Shown here piece after piece: positions 32,160-44,246 of a stretch of 64,000 bases of DNA; position 1 is the first letter of the stretch, and each line of letters starts with the position of its first letter. Source of the DNA: Reticulascus tulasneorum (taxonomy: Eukaryota; Ascomycota; Sordariomycetes; Glomerellales; Reticulascaceae). Under the pieces are notes generated by a model. It was not told where the DNA came from, did no database searches, and saw only the letters and a list, made by a program, of their open reading frames with translations. The translations under genes were made by a program, and so were the position numbers. Location of the stretch: NCBI GenBank assembly GCA_001557505.1, contig LSAX01000002.1:4154001-4218000 (forward strand), written 5' to 3'.

Positions 32160-34441
32160 TTCAATTTCAATAAAAGAGATAAACAGTGTGTCTCATTCAA
32201 TATGATGTGTTGTCGATCCCGAGTTGCTTGAAGATTCTCCCCATCTTTTATATTTACTTTCTTCAAGCAACAGCATCTGAAGCATGCGTTTGCTTACTCA
32301 TGTCAATTCAGCACTGCGGAGAATAACCTTGTTCAAGATATTGAGCCGATTTCTTTTCCTATTGAGGACAGAAACAGTTGCAGCAGAGAGAATTCGATAG
32401 TGTCTTTGCATGGGTGATCATCACACAATGGACGTTTTCATTAAAACGACTGCCACCATTGGATGGATTGATGAAGCGCTGCTTCACCCTGCACCCCTCG
32501 TTGGCTGGAATCTACGAGCTGTGGACTTGCCATTCCGCCCCTAGTCAATCCTGGTAACCTTCCGCGCTTCTCGCGCCTCTAGAACACTCGATAACGAATG
32601 CTACCGAATACAACCGACTAGAATCAACTTGGATATCCGAGATAACTGGGCTAGTCCGCCAAATAATCGCTGATATGGCTGAAGAAGCGCAAATAAGACA
32701 GCATCTCATAACGTAATACGCAGTCTTGCAGCTTGTGTCAAACTTTGGAGACAGCTAGGAGATTTGCCCCGATTAAGTTGAGACTACTGACTACTGCCGG
32801 CAATAGCGCCTAGGATTAGCGTGGAAATGCTGCACGCCCCTGCTGCAGCATAGTTCTTTCACGTCAAGAGTGGATCTTGCCTCGATCAGGAATGTGAACC
32901 TTCTTGCTAGACAGTCGAGCCTATCAGGGTCTGAAAAGGAGAGATATCCGAATTCCTGCCGTGTACTCGATCACATAATCCAGTTGGTGATGCAAAGGCA
33001 CATACGATGCCAGAACAATCGTAGATGGATTGGTCCCCTCCACCTATATCCGTCTGAGTCTATACAAGATTGGAAAGGAAATCAGACATCAGGCATGTAT
33101 TAATAGGCAACTGTTGATGTGGACTAAGACGTGAGATCAGGAGGATCCGACGTCGCGGCTGATTACCCCCAGGCTGGCCGCCGCCATCCTTCCATCCTTC
33201 CCGAAAGAAGTTGTATGGTCGCATGCGAATAATGCCACGTGCCTGGTACAGGGATGATTTATTGAACCATGGTTTGTGAGTCGATCCGAAACTATTTGCG
33301 GCGGCACCGTGGCGGCGCAAGCTGTCAGCATCTGTGAACTAACATGGATCACTGAAAGTTCAACGTACACCTATCAAGGCGAAGACGAAGAAGACTGGCA
33401 TACTCCGTATAAGTACAGCTTTGTAGACGAGGCCGACCAAGCAAGGAAGTGGCAGCAATATAGAAGCACTATCAAGGTAATCTTGGACGTTCATGAGGGC
33501 TCTCTCATGCTATTAAGACTCGTCCAGGGAAAATAGATGGGCTTAACGGCTAGGTGAGATGATACTGCGGCTTAGGCTTCTAGATGGCTCCCGTTCGCCA
33601 CGGATGGCGTGTATCCTGCAAGCGAAAAACGTTGCCTGACATTGGCGAGTGAGTCGGAATATCCTTGAACCTGGTCATTGGTAGAATTCGATTCTCATCC
33701 TTCCCATCATATGGTTCATTTCGACAAAGCGGCCTTCTTCGGGGGCTTGTGTATTTTGGTGTGCAGTGAACCGAATCCCTGGGACTAACCCCTGTTCATG
33801 GAGAAGGTGGACACCTGCTAGTGAGGTCTGCCGCCCCGATGTGCCTTAATTCCGTCCAGGTAGCGAGAAGTGCGTTTTTTAGCCTAAGCATATGGGGAAA
33901 TTTGGGCTAGGGGGAGGAACCGTTGCGAATTGGTTCTTTGTTATCTCTGGCAGGGGCTCATGCATCTCACGAGCAGTAGATCCGCAACCCCAGTTGCCCC
34001 AGTCACTTTATTCTCACTCTCGTCGGCATGGAGGATTTATGGCAATGGGACCCAAAGACTCAATGGGTTCAAGCGCAGCTGGAGAGAAGCGCACTTACCC
34101 GGATAAGGCCTAGGCAATTATTCTGGGGAGCCCGGAGCGCATGGCTATTATTACATGGGATCGTTGCCCTGGTTGCCTCTTTTGACAAGGTCCTATCCGT
34201 CATTAGCTTCCCTGTATCCGCTATCTTGGCAGTGGGTCCTATCATTATATTGAAATCCATTGGCCGTAGCTGGACACGAGAGTTGCGGCACAGTTGGGCT
34301 CGTCCCTGCACCAACAATATTTATAAGAGACCAGCCCTCGTGAGATGCAAGAGTTATGAGAGTCGTCGCGTATAGAGCATCAATACATTCAACTTCCACG
34401 CCAGGTTCGAAGAACTCGTTCTGTTGCAGTTGCTACTCGCA
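32160..34441. other. Intergenic; promoter side of the membrane-protein and lactonase genes
   Basis: This is a divergent intergenic region. Frames at 33276-33536 (GTG start) and 34028-34375 (ATG, 115 codons) have no recognisable content; the second runs through the lactonase promoter, so it is rejected. A TATA-like string lies at 34318-34327. No repeats or RNA genes are recognised. Confidence 0.5.
34318..34327 (+). promoter_or_regulatory. TATA-like element of the lactonase-like gene
   Basis: The sequence TATTTATAAG lies about 115-124 nt before the ATG at 34442, a normal distance for a fungal TATA box. Support is positional only. Confidence 0.45.
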
Positions 34442-35758
34442 ATGCATATCCCAACTGTCCTCGTTCTTAGCCAGGGGCTGGCAGTGGTTTCTGGTGCGAT
34501 CCACAACCTGTTCGTTGGTAATATATATCAGCCGTACGTAATTCATTCCTTTGAATTCGATGATGTAACGGAGGGTTTTCGGCTTGTCGAGACTATCGAC
34601 GCTGATGCGAGCCATGCGTGGATCGCTTTCGACGTAAGTTTTCCCGTGTAACCATCCAGTCATAGTCCCCAGACCGCCAATTCCCCGTTCCCTCCCCCTC
34701 ATTTCCCCTCAGTAACCGTGAACGCAGCACAAAAAAGCCAATATCTACGGAGCCTCTCTCAACGAGACCCGCATTTCAAGCTACGAGGTGACCTCTCCCA
34801 CCAGTTTCATCCACACCAATAGCATCCAGGCCCAGGGCGCCTGCACAGGCACCACAGCGGCCTACGTTGAGGCGAGCCCATGGCCACCGTACACAGTCTA
34901 TTCAGCGTCGTGGCCGCGCCCCAACTCGTGTGGAATGGCTATTGCGGTCGACGAGTCTGGTGCGTTGACAAACGTCGTGCACTCGTGGAAATACGCCAAC
35001 GAGTCGGCCGTGCACGGTCTCGCGCTGACGAGGCGAGGCGACGAGGTGTTCATCTACGCAGCTGATCTCAGAGGAGACTCGGTATGGACCCACAAGGTGA
35101 ACAACGCGACGGGCGAGGTGATTGAGGTCTCGAGATTCCCCACGTCGAGAGCAGGCATGCACCCCAGACATGTGACAGTTCACCCCAGTGGATCTTATGC
35201 CTATGTGGTGATGGAATCCGCGAACACAGTGGTTGCATATACCCTTGATGAAGTATCCGGGGCGGCTATCGAGGAAGGCATAGAGCACGCACTCATTCCA
35301 GCATGCAAGTCATCTACCAAACCCAGTTATTCTTGACGAATCCTCTTCAGCATATTGCTAACACAATTCCAGGCGCACCTAATGCAAACTACTGGTCCGC
35401 GGAGGTAATGCTTTCTCCATCAGGCCGCTATCTCTGGGTCACGGCCCGAAGCCAGCTCAATACCAGCTTCTACGGCTATATCTCCGTCTTTCTCCTTTCT
35501 GTGGATGGCGCCATCATCAAGCGCATGTTCATGGCGCGGACGACAACGAGGGGCGGCTGGGCGAATCAAATCAGTCCCGCACCGTGGAGTGATGAGTACG
35601 CTGCCATGGCGGACACTCCCAGTGGATACGTGCAGATATGGAAGATGGAAGGACGTGTGGAGACGGCCGACGGAGTCGAATATACTTCCGCTCGGCCGGT
35701 TGCGCAGGTCACAATTGCGGATGGCGGCTGCTGCGCGAACACCATCTGGTACTCATAG
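34442..35758 (+). CDS. Secreted lactonase-fold (7-bladed propeller) protein
   Basis: Three exons: 34442-34633, 34728-35304, 35373-35758 (384 aa). The first in-frame ATG is at 34442; it gives MHIPTVLVLSQGLAVVSGA, a signal peptide. The body matches the Lactonase / carboxy-cis,cis-muconate cyclase-like propeller family: NLFVGNIYQPY as the first strand, GMHPRHVTVHPSGSYAYVVME as the central signature and VMLSPSGRYLWVTAR as a later blade. The length (~365-385 aa) is typical. The second intron needs a GC-AG donor (GCAAGT at 35305). The nearby GT two bases on would put a TAA immediately after the junction, while the GC donor gives ACAPNANYW in frame. Related proteins open or close lactone rings, but the substrate here is unknown and a secreted form could act outside the cell. 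Confidence 0.87.
35305..35372 (+). other. GC-AG intron in the lactonase-like gene
   Basis: The donor is T/GCAAGT, the branch GCTAAC near 35357-35362 and the acceptor CCAG. It is 68 nt. No GT donor keeps the reading frame open across this junction, so the non-canonical GC donor is the only model I could build. Confidence 0.8.
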
Positions 35759-36472
35759 TTGAGGCTCGGATTTCATTATGCCTGGTCTCGGATCCAGAAG
35801 CTGCAAGATGGCCGTTATCGAGTGAGAATATCTGGCACTTCTTTGGTAAAATAGGTGTGTCGTCATGTAAATACTGAGACACTGCTGGATCTTTCAGGAT
35901 GGTTCATCACACAGATGCATATATGTTGGTGGCTTGTAGAGACTGCCTTAGAAGACCAGGCCAATAAGCGATAGACTAATTATTCTGCTTCCACATCAGT
36001 ATCCATACTAAAATCGAAACTTTCATGGCCCTACAGATCCGCCTCATGTGCGGGTTGTCGAAGCAACATCTGCAGGAGTTGTCCGTGTTTGCTGGAGGTA
36101 ATCTTATTTTCTATACTTGCCACGCGAAAGAACCCTGAGCTTTCATAACCCCGGAAAGGGGCAAGCCAGAAAATACGAACAAATTCTGCTTCCATAACAG
36201 AAGCTCTGACCATGGTAGCGTCTAATCAATCGTGATACGAGCCGCCCCTGTCGGCAAAATCATCACCTAGCTTCGTCGGCCACATATGCTACGGGAGTCT
36301 AGCTCGAGTTTCCCTGCGGAACCAGCGTATGAGAATCATCAAACATGTCTTTGATCTGAATCATAACTACATAATCAACGCTATGGGTGACCATCCAGCT
36401 GGCCGGGGAATTGTATCCTGCTAATAACCAAACCATTGTCCTCCACCTGTACTCCGCAACAGAATCAGTTGC
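35759..36472. other. Intergenic between convergent lactonase and rhodopsin-like genes
   Basis: About 700 bases hold the two facing 3' flanks. A 60-codon minus frame at 36031-36213 is not supported. Nothing else is recognised. Confidence 0.5.
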
Positions 36473-37958
36473 TTAACCCTTGTGATTTACAGAAAACTCC
36501 GTCGTCTTTACGATCCCCCTATTATCATTGTTCCTCCTGTTTGCTTGTAGAATTCTCTCCTCGCTTCCCAATTTATCAGTCGAATCTTGCTTGTAGAATG
36601 TCATCGTCCTCTCGTGCCCATGTTCCACGTCGGGAAGATAGGTCATCCGTTCGTCCAGGTCATAATCGAATTCGGGATGCTCGCTTGGGGGAGCATTGCG
36701 TCCGCGCAACGATGGGTGTATCTCGGTCGTGCCACGCTGGGTGGGATAATAGCGTCGGCTTTCGAGACCCAAGGCTTTTGATAGGTAGGGCCTCAGCATG
36801 GGTGCGCAGGCTGCCACGATGGCGAGGTTGATCTCGACGCTGTCGAGCAATGGTTAGCAGAGGTGTGGTGGGGTGGTGACACAAGAGTCGCCTCACTAGT
36901 TCAGGACCTGATATGTCGCATTATAGATCGAATCTTTTTCCCGTGTTAAGTCGAACTGGTAGACGGCCTTAACAGTCCCCACAATAACAGCTCTGTAGAA
37001 AAGCAGGTTAGTACCGTGCAATTAAAAGGAAGAGACAGTGATGTGACCTACAACCACCCAAAACTAAGAATCGCAACCAAATAGATTCTTGTCTTGCGTT
37101 TCATGTTGAGCTTCCAGATGACGGGAATAGGCAAAAGAGCGAAGAAAACATCTGTGAAGATCTCACATGCTGGATGGCAAAGAATTACATTAGTTTCCAC
37201 TGGCCACACGCTTCAAGCAGTCCAGGGCGGGCGTCATACAGGAATTAACAACCCCAAATTTGATATAAAGGGTGAATGGATAGCACTTGGCTTTCAGTCT
37301 CTTGTCCCAGTGCCCTGCCATAGGCTGGCAGTGCAAGAAGAAAGTCAATGGCCCAAACAATCCCTTAGCAATGACGATAGCTGAGGAACCAGAAGTTAGT
37401 TCCGCTAGAGCAAACGAAATGGATAGTGATCTGGGCTGCACTGAGATGACGCGACGAAAGGGCGTACCTAGCAAGAACCAAAGTGTCCATCTGTACCAAC
37501 CGCCAATTCCAGCATGTATTCGCAAGAGACACAGTCCCAGAGACAGCTTAACAAAGGTGTATGCATTGGCGCTGATGTTGATGCCCTGCCAGAACGCGAG
37601 GTGATCACGTATTCTCGCGTCGTCTGGTGAAAGGGTATCTCTGTGGCGGCCAAGTCCATATTCCGTCTCCACGACAAATATCACGAACCCTATAATCGTG
37701 CAAAGCTATTGCAAATGTCAGGAGGACGAACTAAAACAAGCAGCCCGAAGGCTATAGGGTTATTCTGACCGAACCGAGCGCCATGAAAAGGTCATCCCAC
37801 CCGGCAGACTTGACTATCTTGATGCGCGCGTAAAGCCTGAGAATGACTATGGGTACTGAGAGTGCGAGGAAGGCGCCCATAACACCAAGTATGCGTCCCG
37901 CATTATTTTCTGCCGCCCGGGCCGGGTCAATTGCAGGAGGTAACGAGTCCCCGGCCAT
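36473..37958 (-). CDS. Rhodopsin-like/PTH11-like seven-helix membrane protein
   Basis: Six exons on the minus strand: 37770-37958, 37468-37705, 37240-37380, 37052-37169, 36897-36992, 36473-36839. They sum to 1,149 nt (382 aa), phases consistent; introns are 57-87 nt. The fungal rhodopsin-fold signatures are present: ILRLYARIKI with AGWDDLFMALGS in helix 1-2, ISANAYTFVKLSLGLCLLRI, CQPMAGHWD before a conserved Cys, EIFTDVFFALLPIPVIWKLN, and YVEINLAIVAACAPMLRP at helix 7. The ~110-residue C-terminal tail is polar and probably cytosolic. These proteins are fungal GPCR-like or rhodopsin-fold membrane proteins. I see no CFEM domain at the N-terminus, so this is the plain class. Ligand and signalling partner are unknown. 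Confidence 0.9.
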
Positions 37959-40439
37959 GGCAAAGGTTTACCAGAACGACGGTGAGCTTCGTAACCCAAT
38001 ATCGGAAATCAGACATTCAAAACCAAAGCAAGAAAGAAACGAGTCAAAGAACAAACTAGCAAATGCGCGGCAATATGCCAATTGACGGATAGGCACGCCT
38101 TGATCCACGGGCTGGTGGGGCATCGTTCTTTAAAGCTGGCAAGATGTCTTTGCTGCAGTTCAAGCAAAACTCCCAGGCAAAAGGGGTGCTCCAAGGATGG
38201 GCTTCCACATCAACATATCGTTGCCATTGAAGGGCCGATGTGGCAGGGAAAACGGGCGTGGGGACGAACAGGTCGGCCGCTAATCTGCAATTGCCGCCCC
38301 TACTGCACCGAAGCTGTAGAAGTCTTACCCCCCTGCGATCCTCTTCAGACGGTAAGCATTCTGGTGCTCTGATGGACTACCACGCTATAATTAATGTGGA
38401 AGACTCACGCTGGACGCATGACGGTGGCGGCGTCACCTAATCAGGTAGCACACACGAACATGCCTGCACCTGTTCTATAGCTTGGTATATGTATGCCACT
38501 GTTTCATGGGACAGCCACGCCGCAGGGGCGCACCGGAGTGGGATCAAGCGGTGACCCGGTGATAATAAGTTCCTATTTCATGGACGGTACCATCAAACCT
38601 GTATCCAATGACAGGGAACATCCCAAGATAGCGGCTGGCCCGCCGATTGCAAGATGCGACCAAAAGATTGAAGACCAGTTTCTCGTCATCCGATTGTCAA
38701 ACTCTTCTTCAGTACAAGAGATTGGAATGCCACGAAGGTTATAGAATTCACTTGCCAAAGAATAGCAACCCTCGCGTCGCCCATTTCTCAAAGATACATC
38801 AAGTTCCCTTGTGCTATTCCATGCCTGGGAAGGATGTGCGAAGGATGCAGCAGCACATGGCGGGAAATGGCGGGCGGGGAGGTTCCCCGGGCCACACCAT
38901 TTATGCAGCTTCTTGCGCCAAGTCATTGCGAAGTACTTCGTACGAAGGCATCAAATACTCGGGAGTTTAGGTCAAAAACCTACCAGGTTCTCGGACTATT
39001 GGCCTGCTTTGGGAGCCATGTTTTATTGGACAAGCGCGGTTGGCATGGGCTGTCGATCGGTATCGTTGTCCACCCATGCGCCCCAGTATACGCCCCAGAC
39101 ATCCCTGTGAAAATAGACTATGCCCAAAGCATCGGATGGTTAAATCAGTATGGCGTCCTATCGCAGCCCGAACAACAATGGCAATCCATACTTTGATTAG
39201 ACTGTGTCATCAAACTGAGAAGAGACATTAAAAAAAGGCAGGAAAGTAATGGCTCCAGACTTGTTCATTACTGGTGCCACTGGCCTCTAGAATCGACGTT
39301 GCTGTAGGGCGCAGTGCAGGTGACTGGTCGTGCACAGCCAAGTGTCACTTGGTTAGGAGGGCAAGTTAAAGAGGCGTTCTAAATACAGGAGATCTTCTCA
39401 CCGAGGTTACACGACCAAGGCATTCTAAGCGAGGCGTCATTAGTCTACTCCGGCGCTACTACACCTGTTGATCGCGGTGGTCAGTAATGTTCATGCAACT
39501 CAACGGCGAAGAAAAGCATATACCGTCCTATAGACTACAAGAATCATCATAAAAGTATTCAATAGGTTCCTGAGCAATCCTATAGAGGGATACACCAGAC
39601 CCGTGCAACCCGGCAAAGGATCATCACCCGTCCCGCGTTCATTCTAAAATGCATAGGCACTTCCTTCGGTCATTTGTCATCAGATTGAGAATTGCCAGCC
39701 AGGGATACGAAAAGCAAGATGCTTATGACAATACAAAACACTGCGCTTGATATTGAGTTGCCTTGCTACAAGGACCCTTGTGCTGTTTGCCAATCTCTTT
39801 TGAGAAACGTTTCGCTACCTGAATGGCGTATCACACTGCTTTACTGAAACACTAAGGAGCCACAGCCCAATAAACCTGTGACTTGGCTGTTACTTGGCAT
39901 TAGATGCGTTTGAGAAGACATGATTATGTTGAAATTTGGATGAATCTACTGGAGAGGATGCGATGTCAGTCCAATGGAGTGAACACGCTTCCTTGGGACA
40001 ACAGGACGGATTATTATTGAGGCTTCGTAGATGGATACTGAGGGCTCCGTAATAGCCTTAAAGCGAGTCGATTACAAAAATATTGAAATGGCCTTAAGTG
40101 CTATCTACTTCTTTCATTCGAGCCCATCTGTGCTTAAGCAGGTGTCACTAAGATGTGTGCTGATAGTTAGCATCATTGATCTAACACGGTTCTAAGTCGG
40201 ACGTTGTTGGGACAGCTCCATGATTTGATTTGTATGGCCGGTCTTATTCAAAATCACTGGATTGGCTTGCCCATCGTTGCCCTCCGGTATTCCACGTGGA
40301 CGGTAGATATCTGCTTGTAGTCACGTCGCTGGCCGTCGGGCTCGGAGCCAGGACTCAATCCTCTAGTAGCACCACCTAGTCGTTCCAAAATATTCCTCAT
40401 AGTAACTGCGACTTACTTTCATTTGGAAGCTATCTTTGA
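37959..40439. other. Intergenic, no supported gene
   Basis: About 2.5 kb without a supportable frame. A 117-codon minus frame (38573-38926) starts with ATG but has no recognisable domain or signal peptide and no splice partner. The right half (39200-40400) looks more AT-rich with short frames only. The left edge is the promoter of the rhodopsin-like gene. Confidence 0.5.
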
Positions 40440-40745
40440 GTAACTATTACCATTATTGGTGTCGAAATCGCTGGCCTGGTCCTAGGCACCATGGGTCTCG
40501 TGCCAGTCTTCAAAAAGGGACACATGCTTGTCAAATCTTACCGTCACGCCGCCGGTGTCCGTTTACCCGGCTTTATAACTCCAAACACTACTGCGCTGAA
40601 GAATGAGACACTGAACGAGGAGAAGATGATAGCAAAATGGTATCAAGGATTTCTTTTCGAATTATATGGCGACACCTTTGCTCGTGGTCACAGCAAGTTG
40701 GATGTGTCCACGACTAATATGAGAGGATTCTCGGAGTTTAACTGA
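40440..40745 (+). pseudogene. Short relic resembling the N-terminus of a HeLo-type protein
   Basis: The frame is open from 40440 to a TGA at 40743-40745. Its first part reads GVEIAGLVLGTMGLVPVF, reminiscent of the start of fungal HeLo/prion-inhibition-type proteins (GxEIAGLVLGxxPLV). However, the expected initiator Met is absent, the stop codon TGA sits only six codons before that motif, and the next ATG (40491) lies inside it. The remaining 85 residues match nothing I recognise, and no downstream exons are apparent. I read it as a decayed gene fragment. A chance match to a short hydrophobic motif remains possible. Confidence 0.3.
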
Positions 40746-41184
40746 CAAATCTATAAATTGCTCCCCGAATTGTATCTAGTATGTACCGCTTAATAATCTA
40801 GTTCTGGTCCGATAAAGCCGATCCTATAATTATTTGATACGTTAGGTATCTTTCTTCAACGTGCTTGGCGAAAGAGGGGCCCGCTCAATCCGTGACGTAG
40901 ATGCGCATATTCACCCTCCCAAGCCGGTTTTAACGAACATATCGGTCTTACAGCATCTATGCCTCTGGCTTCTGCAACCATCCTCCATACAGGTTGGTGC
41001 CTGACTACGCTATCACGCCGCCGGTATAAAAACAAATTGCTGTTGCTCTGCGCCACTTGTGTCACGGTTATTGAAGGATAGTTCATTAGTCTTGAGGAAA
41101 ACAACGTCTTATTCCATCTACAAATCCCTATCCTAGTTGCTAAACTCGAACCCAGCAACTAGTTTCGAAATATCAGTCAATACG
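40746..41184. other. Promoter region of the first SDR gene
   Basis: No coding content is seen between the relic frame and the SDR start. It presumably holds the SDR promoter; no TATA box is obvious. Confidence 0.4.
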
Positions 41185-42323
41185 ATGGCGCCAAAGTTGG
41201 ACACAGAGACTACCGGCAGCGAACTCGTGGCCGAGTATGCTGAACATATCAAGGGCAAGACCATCTTGGTCACCGGTGTCTCGCCCGGCGGGCTTGGGGC
41301 GACTTTCGCCGACGCAGTCGCCAAGGCGCAGCCGTCGATGCTTATAATCGCGGGAAGGAACACGGCCAAGGTCCAGGAGACGGCGGATACCATCACATCG
41401 GCAAACCCGAAGGTGAAGGTCAAGACGCTCGAGCTTGATTTGAGCTCTCTCAAGGGCGTGCGCAAAGCTGCCGATGAAGTGAACTCTTGGGATGACGTCC
41501 CCAATATTGATATCCACGTAAACAACGCCGGCATTATGGCCGTTCCCTATTCGAAGACAGAGGATGGATTCGAAAGCACGTTCGCCACGAACCACCTTGG
41601 CCACTTCTTGTTCACCAACCTCGTCATGCCGAAGGTCCTGGCTTCCAAGGCGCCGCGCATCATTACTGTCAGCAGCGACGGGCACCGAGCCAGTCCCATC
41701 AGATGGACGGATTATGGCTACGATGTAAGCACCAGGACCCAGAACTTTCGGTGCTGTTCTGACTCTATGACAGGAAGGCAGGCATTATAACAAGTGGAGT
41801 GCCTACGGTCAATCCAAGACTGCGAACATGCTCATGGCCCTCTCGCTCGCCGAGAAGCTGGGCGCCAAAGGCCTTTTGAGTTTCAGTTTGCATCCCGGCG
41901 TTATTCAGTCAAACCTCAGTGGTCATCTTGAAACATCCGAATTCGACGGTCTAAGTGAGGTCCCCCCCCCCCCCCCCCCCCTTGCATGGTGATTGCACGC
42001 TAATCGTCCACCCAGAACAGCATGACATCGTGATGGGATCAAAGTTCATGTGGACTGAACTCAAATTTAGGTCGCTCGACCAAGGAATCGCAAACCACGT
42101 ATACACGGCCTTCAACCCGGATTTAAAAGGCAAGACGCACTGCTAGCCACTTGTTGGACATCGTGCTGACAAGAAAACAGACGTAAATGGCGCTTACTTC
42201 CAGGACTGCCATGTTGCAGATCCGTATCAGGAAGAAGTCTATCCTTGGGCTACCAGCAAGACTGATGCGGACAGGCTGTGGATGCTGAGTGAGAAGCTGG
42301 TGGGACAAGAGTTTAAGTACTAG
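41185..42323 (+). CDS. Short-chain dehydrogenase/reductase (retinol-dehydrogenase/WWOX-like)
   Basis: Four exons: 41185-41724, 41774-41954, 42016-42129, 42181-42323 (978 nt, 325 aa). The cofactor loop is TGVSPGGLG near residues 30-38, followed by NNAGIM, the ITVSS catalytic Ser segment, and YGQSK with Tyr/Lys near 191/195. The LHPGVIQSNL and SEKLVGQEF segments are typical of this long SDR branch, which reduces or oxidises carbonyls with NAD(P)(H). Intron 2 (61 nt) contains a run of 20 C right after its donor. Intron 3 uses a GC donor (GCAAGA at 42130), joining AFNPDLK to DVNGAYFQDC; no GT lies before the stop in that frame. Substrate is unknown. No signal peptide is seen, suggesting a cytosolic protein. 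Confidence 0.9.
41962..41981. repeat. C20 homopolymer inside an SDR intron
   Basis: Twenty consecutive C occupy positions 8-27 of the 61-nt intron 41955-42015, just after the GTGAGGT donor. Such tracts are prone to slippage, so the true length may differ between strains or reads. Confidence 0.9.
42130..42180 (+). other. GC-AG intron in the SDR gene
   Basis: The donor is AAAG/GCAAGA, the branch TGCTGAC and the acceptor AACAG; it is 51 nt. There is no GT between the exon and the in-frame TAG at 42144-42146, so a GT-AG model cannot join the conserved C-terminus. Confidence 0.82.
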
Positions 42324-44246
42324 TTGCTGTGGTGTGTGCCGTCTTGTGTGCAGTCCTGTGTGTCGAAGTGCCTCGCGGCGAGAAAGATGAACCCATCTTA
42401 TAAGCATTTCGGCATATTAATGATATATGGCTATATAGAGGATATTTGCCTTTCTACATGTACTCTTGTCTATTCAACAGACAATAATTGTGCTCCTCCG
42501 ATACCGTTTGAGTCGTGGTATGAATGAAGCGGTTACATATGTTTGCCAGATCCAGCTAATGCTGTTGTCCCTCTGCGCAAACGATGCAAGAAGATTTACT
42601 AACCTCCAGGACGCGTTCGTTGTGTTTGCAAAGACCTTTGTGCTGCGGCCTGGCAGTCATTCAAGGATCAATTGCAAAAATGGAGTAATACTAACGGTGA
42701 TAATATACAAAAGTGCACACTGTTATCTATTGTTGTCAAGCTTCTCTGATTCGAATCCAAAGCCCAAGGCCAATCTCCAAGCCTCACTGACATGGTTCCT
42801 TCGTCTCGCCGGGCGTACCATCCTCGCATACTGCTACGCACTTCGATGAACTGGTCGTATCCGAGGAAGGCTTACGTAGTCAAAACAATATTAAACGTAA
42901 CTCTAATAAAGTAGTTGACAATACGTACCCAAGCCATCTCCATTGAAACCTGGACATTGTCGACAAATATGATGTCGCCCAAACCCCTACAACGAATTTC
43001 ATAGCTAAAGTTATACGTGTCAAAACTTGACGGAACTAATCAGTTACTTCGATGCTCTTCTTCACAAACCTCGTAAAGCTCACCTTAATTGACGTGAAAG
43101 GGACTATTCAGCTCTCTACTTCAACCTTCATCATGACTTTACAAGACCTTTTCCATTAGTTCCCAGGCATAACTATAAGATGGTCGCATTGGTTCACAGG
43201 GGTGTAACCGTCCCTGAAGATTTTCAGCTGCTGCGGCAAGTTCCGCGGATGGCCGCTGAGCTGCGGGGGCGCACATGCTTGCATGCTTTTGGCATACCTT
43301 CCAATTCAGGAATGTACCAAAGCATAGCCAAGACTCAGGCGGTATAATAGCAGATGAGCGAGGGTTGCATCGGCTTGCACTCGGTCTGTTTTGCCAGCTG
43401 TCCATTGGAATTAGCGGCATGAGTAAGACTGGAGGAGGATTACGACGCTTGCAGCGGGGGGGTAGATCGTATCTGTTATGGTGACATTGTAATCCTTTAA
43501 GTTGAGGCATCGATCGTCTTAGTAATTGAAAGGGCAGCCGGAAGCTCTTCGGAAAGTAAATCGAAGCTGAAATAAATTCCCTTTTGCTGGGGTGATTTCC
43601 ACCTTGATTGACTGAATTGACGAGTGCTGATAGAAGGGGTCAGTACCAGCAAATTCTGAATGACAAAGGGGACATTAAGCATACTTCCTAAGCAAATACC
43701 AGGCTATTTACGCTACCAAATACCTTTGGTCGCGATGAGTCTAGACAGATTCAGTAGACTTACCGTTCTTGGCTATCTTTATATCAAGACAGGTGCTTGC
43801 GGGCTGAGCTCTCATCATCAATTCAACAGGTACAGTGTAAGACGGGCCGCTCTAGGGCATGGGGCATTTTGCGATGCCCGCCACCAGATCAAGTGGCTCT
43901 GCTCCGCTCCCAATGCTCATGCAGGCAACTTTGATCGATGCCCCACTGGGGTAAGGATGCTACCCTGTGGCTAGCGCGCAACTCAGCCGTGCCTTGGAGG
44001 CTGGCGCCGGTCCAATTCAGCTTACGATCTAGCATCGTTCTTTCATGAAGATGCCGCCTGGATAGTTAGAGACACTGGCAATTGTGAATGTGATCAAATG
44101 AAAAAACCTTGGCCACGAGAGGACGGGGGTTGAGAGGTATAAAGGTGTAGCGGATCAGGCATCAATTTTACTTTGCTCGGACGCGCGTTCACCACAATCC
44201 ACCCGCCCAGATCTTCCAGGACTCATCTTAACTTGGTGCCTCCAAG
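42324..44246. other. Intergenic, no supported gene
   Basis: About 1.9 kb. Frames on both strands at 43139-43510 (minus) and 43660-43974 (plus) show no recognisable motif, signal peptide or splice partner. The right end is the promoter of the PLC-like gene, with a TATA element at 44137-44144. Confidence 0.5.
44137..44144 (+). promoter_or_regulatory. TATA box of the PLC/P1-nuclease-like gene
   Basis: GTATAAAG lies about 103-110 nt before the ATG at 44247, followed by a C-rich leader. Position and sequence both fit a fungal TATA box. Confidence 0.6.

Noticed and set aside
34028..34375. 115-codon ATG frame upstream of the lactonase gene
   Set aside because: It runs through the TATA-like element and promoter of the lactonase gene and has no recognised content.
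38573..38926. 117-codon minus frame
   Set aside because: It has an ATG, but no domain, signal or splice partner could be identified.
43139..43510. 123-codon minus frame
   Set aside because: Basic/Pro-rich composition with no recognisable motif; neighbouring exons could not be joined to it.
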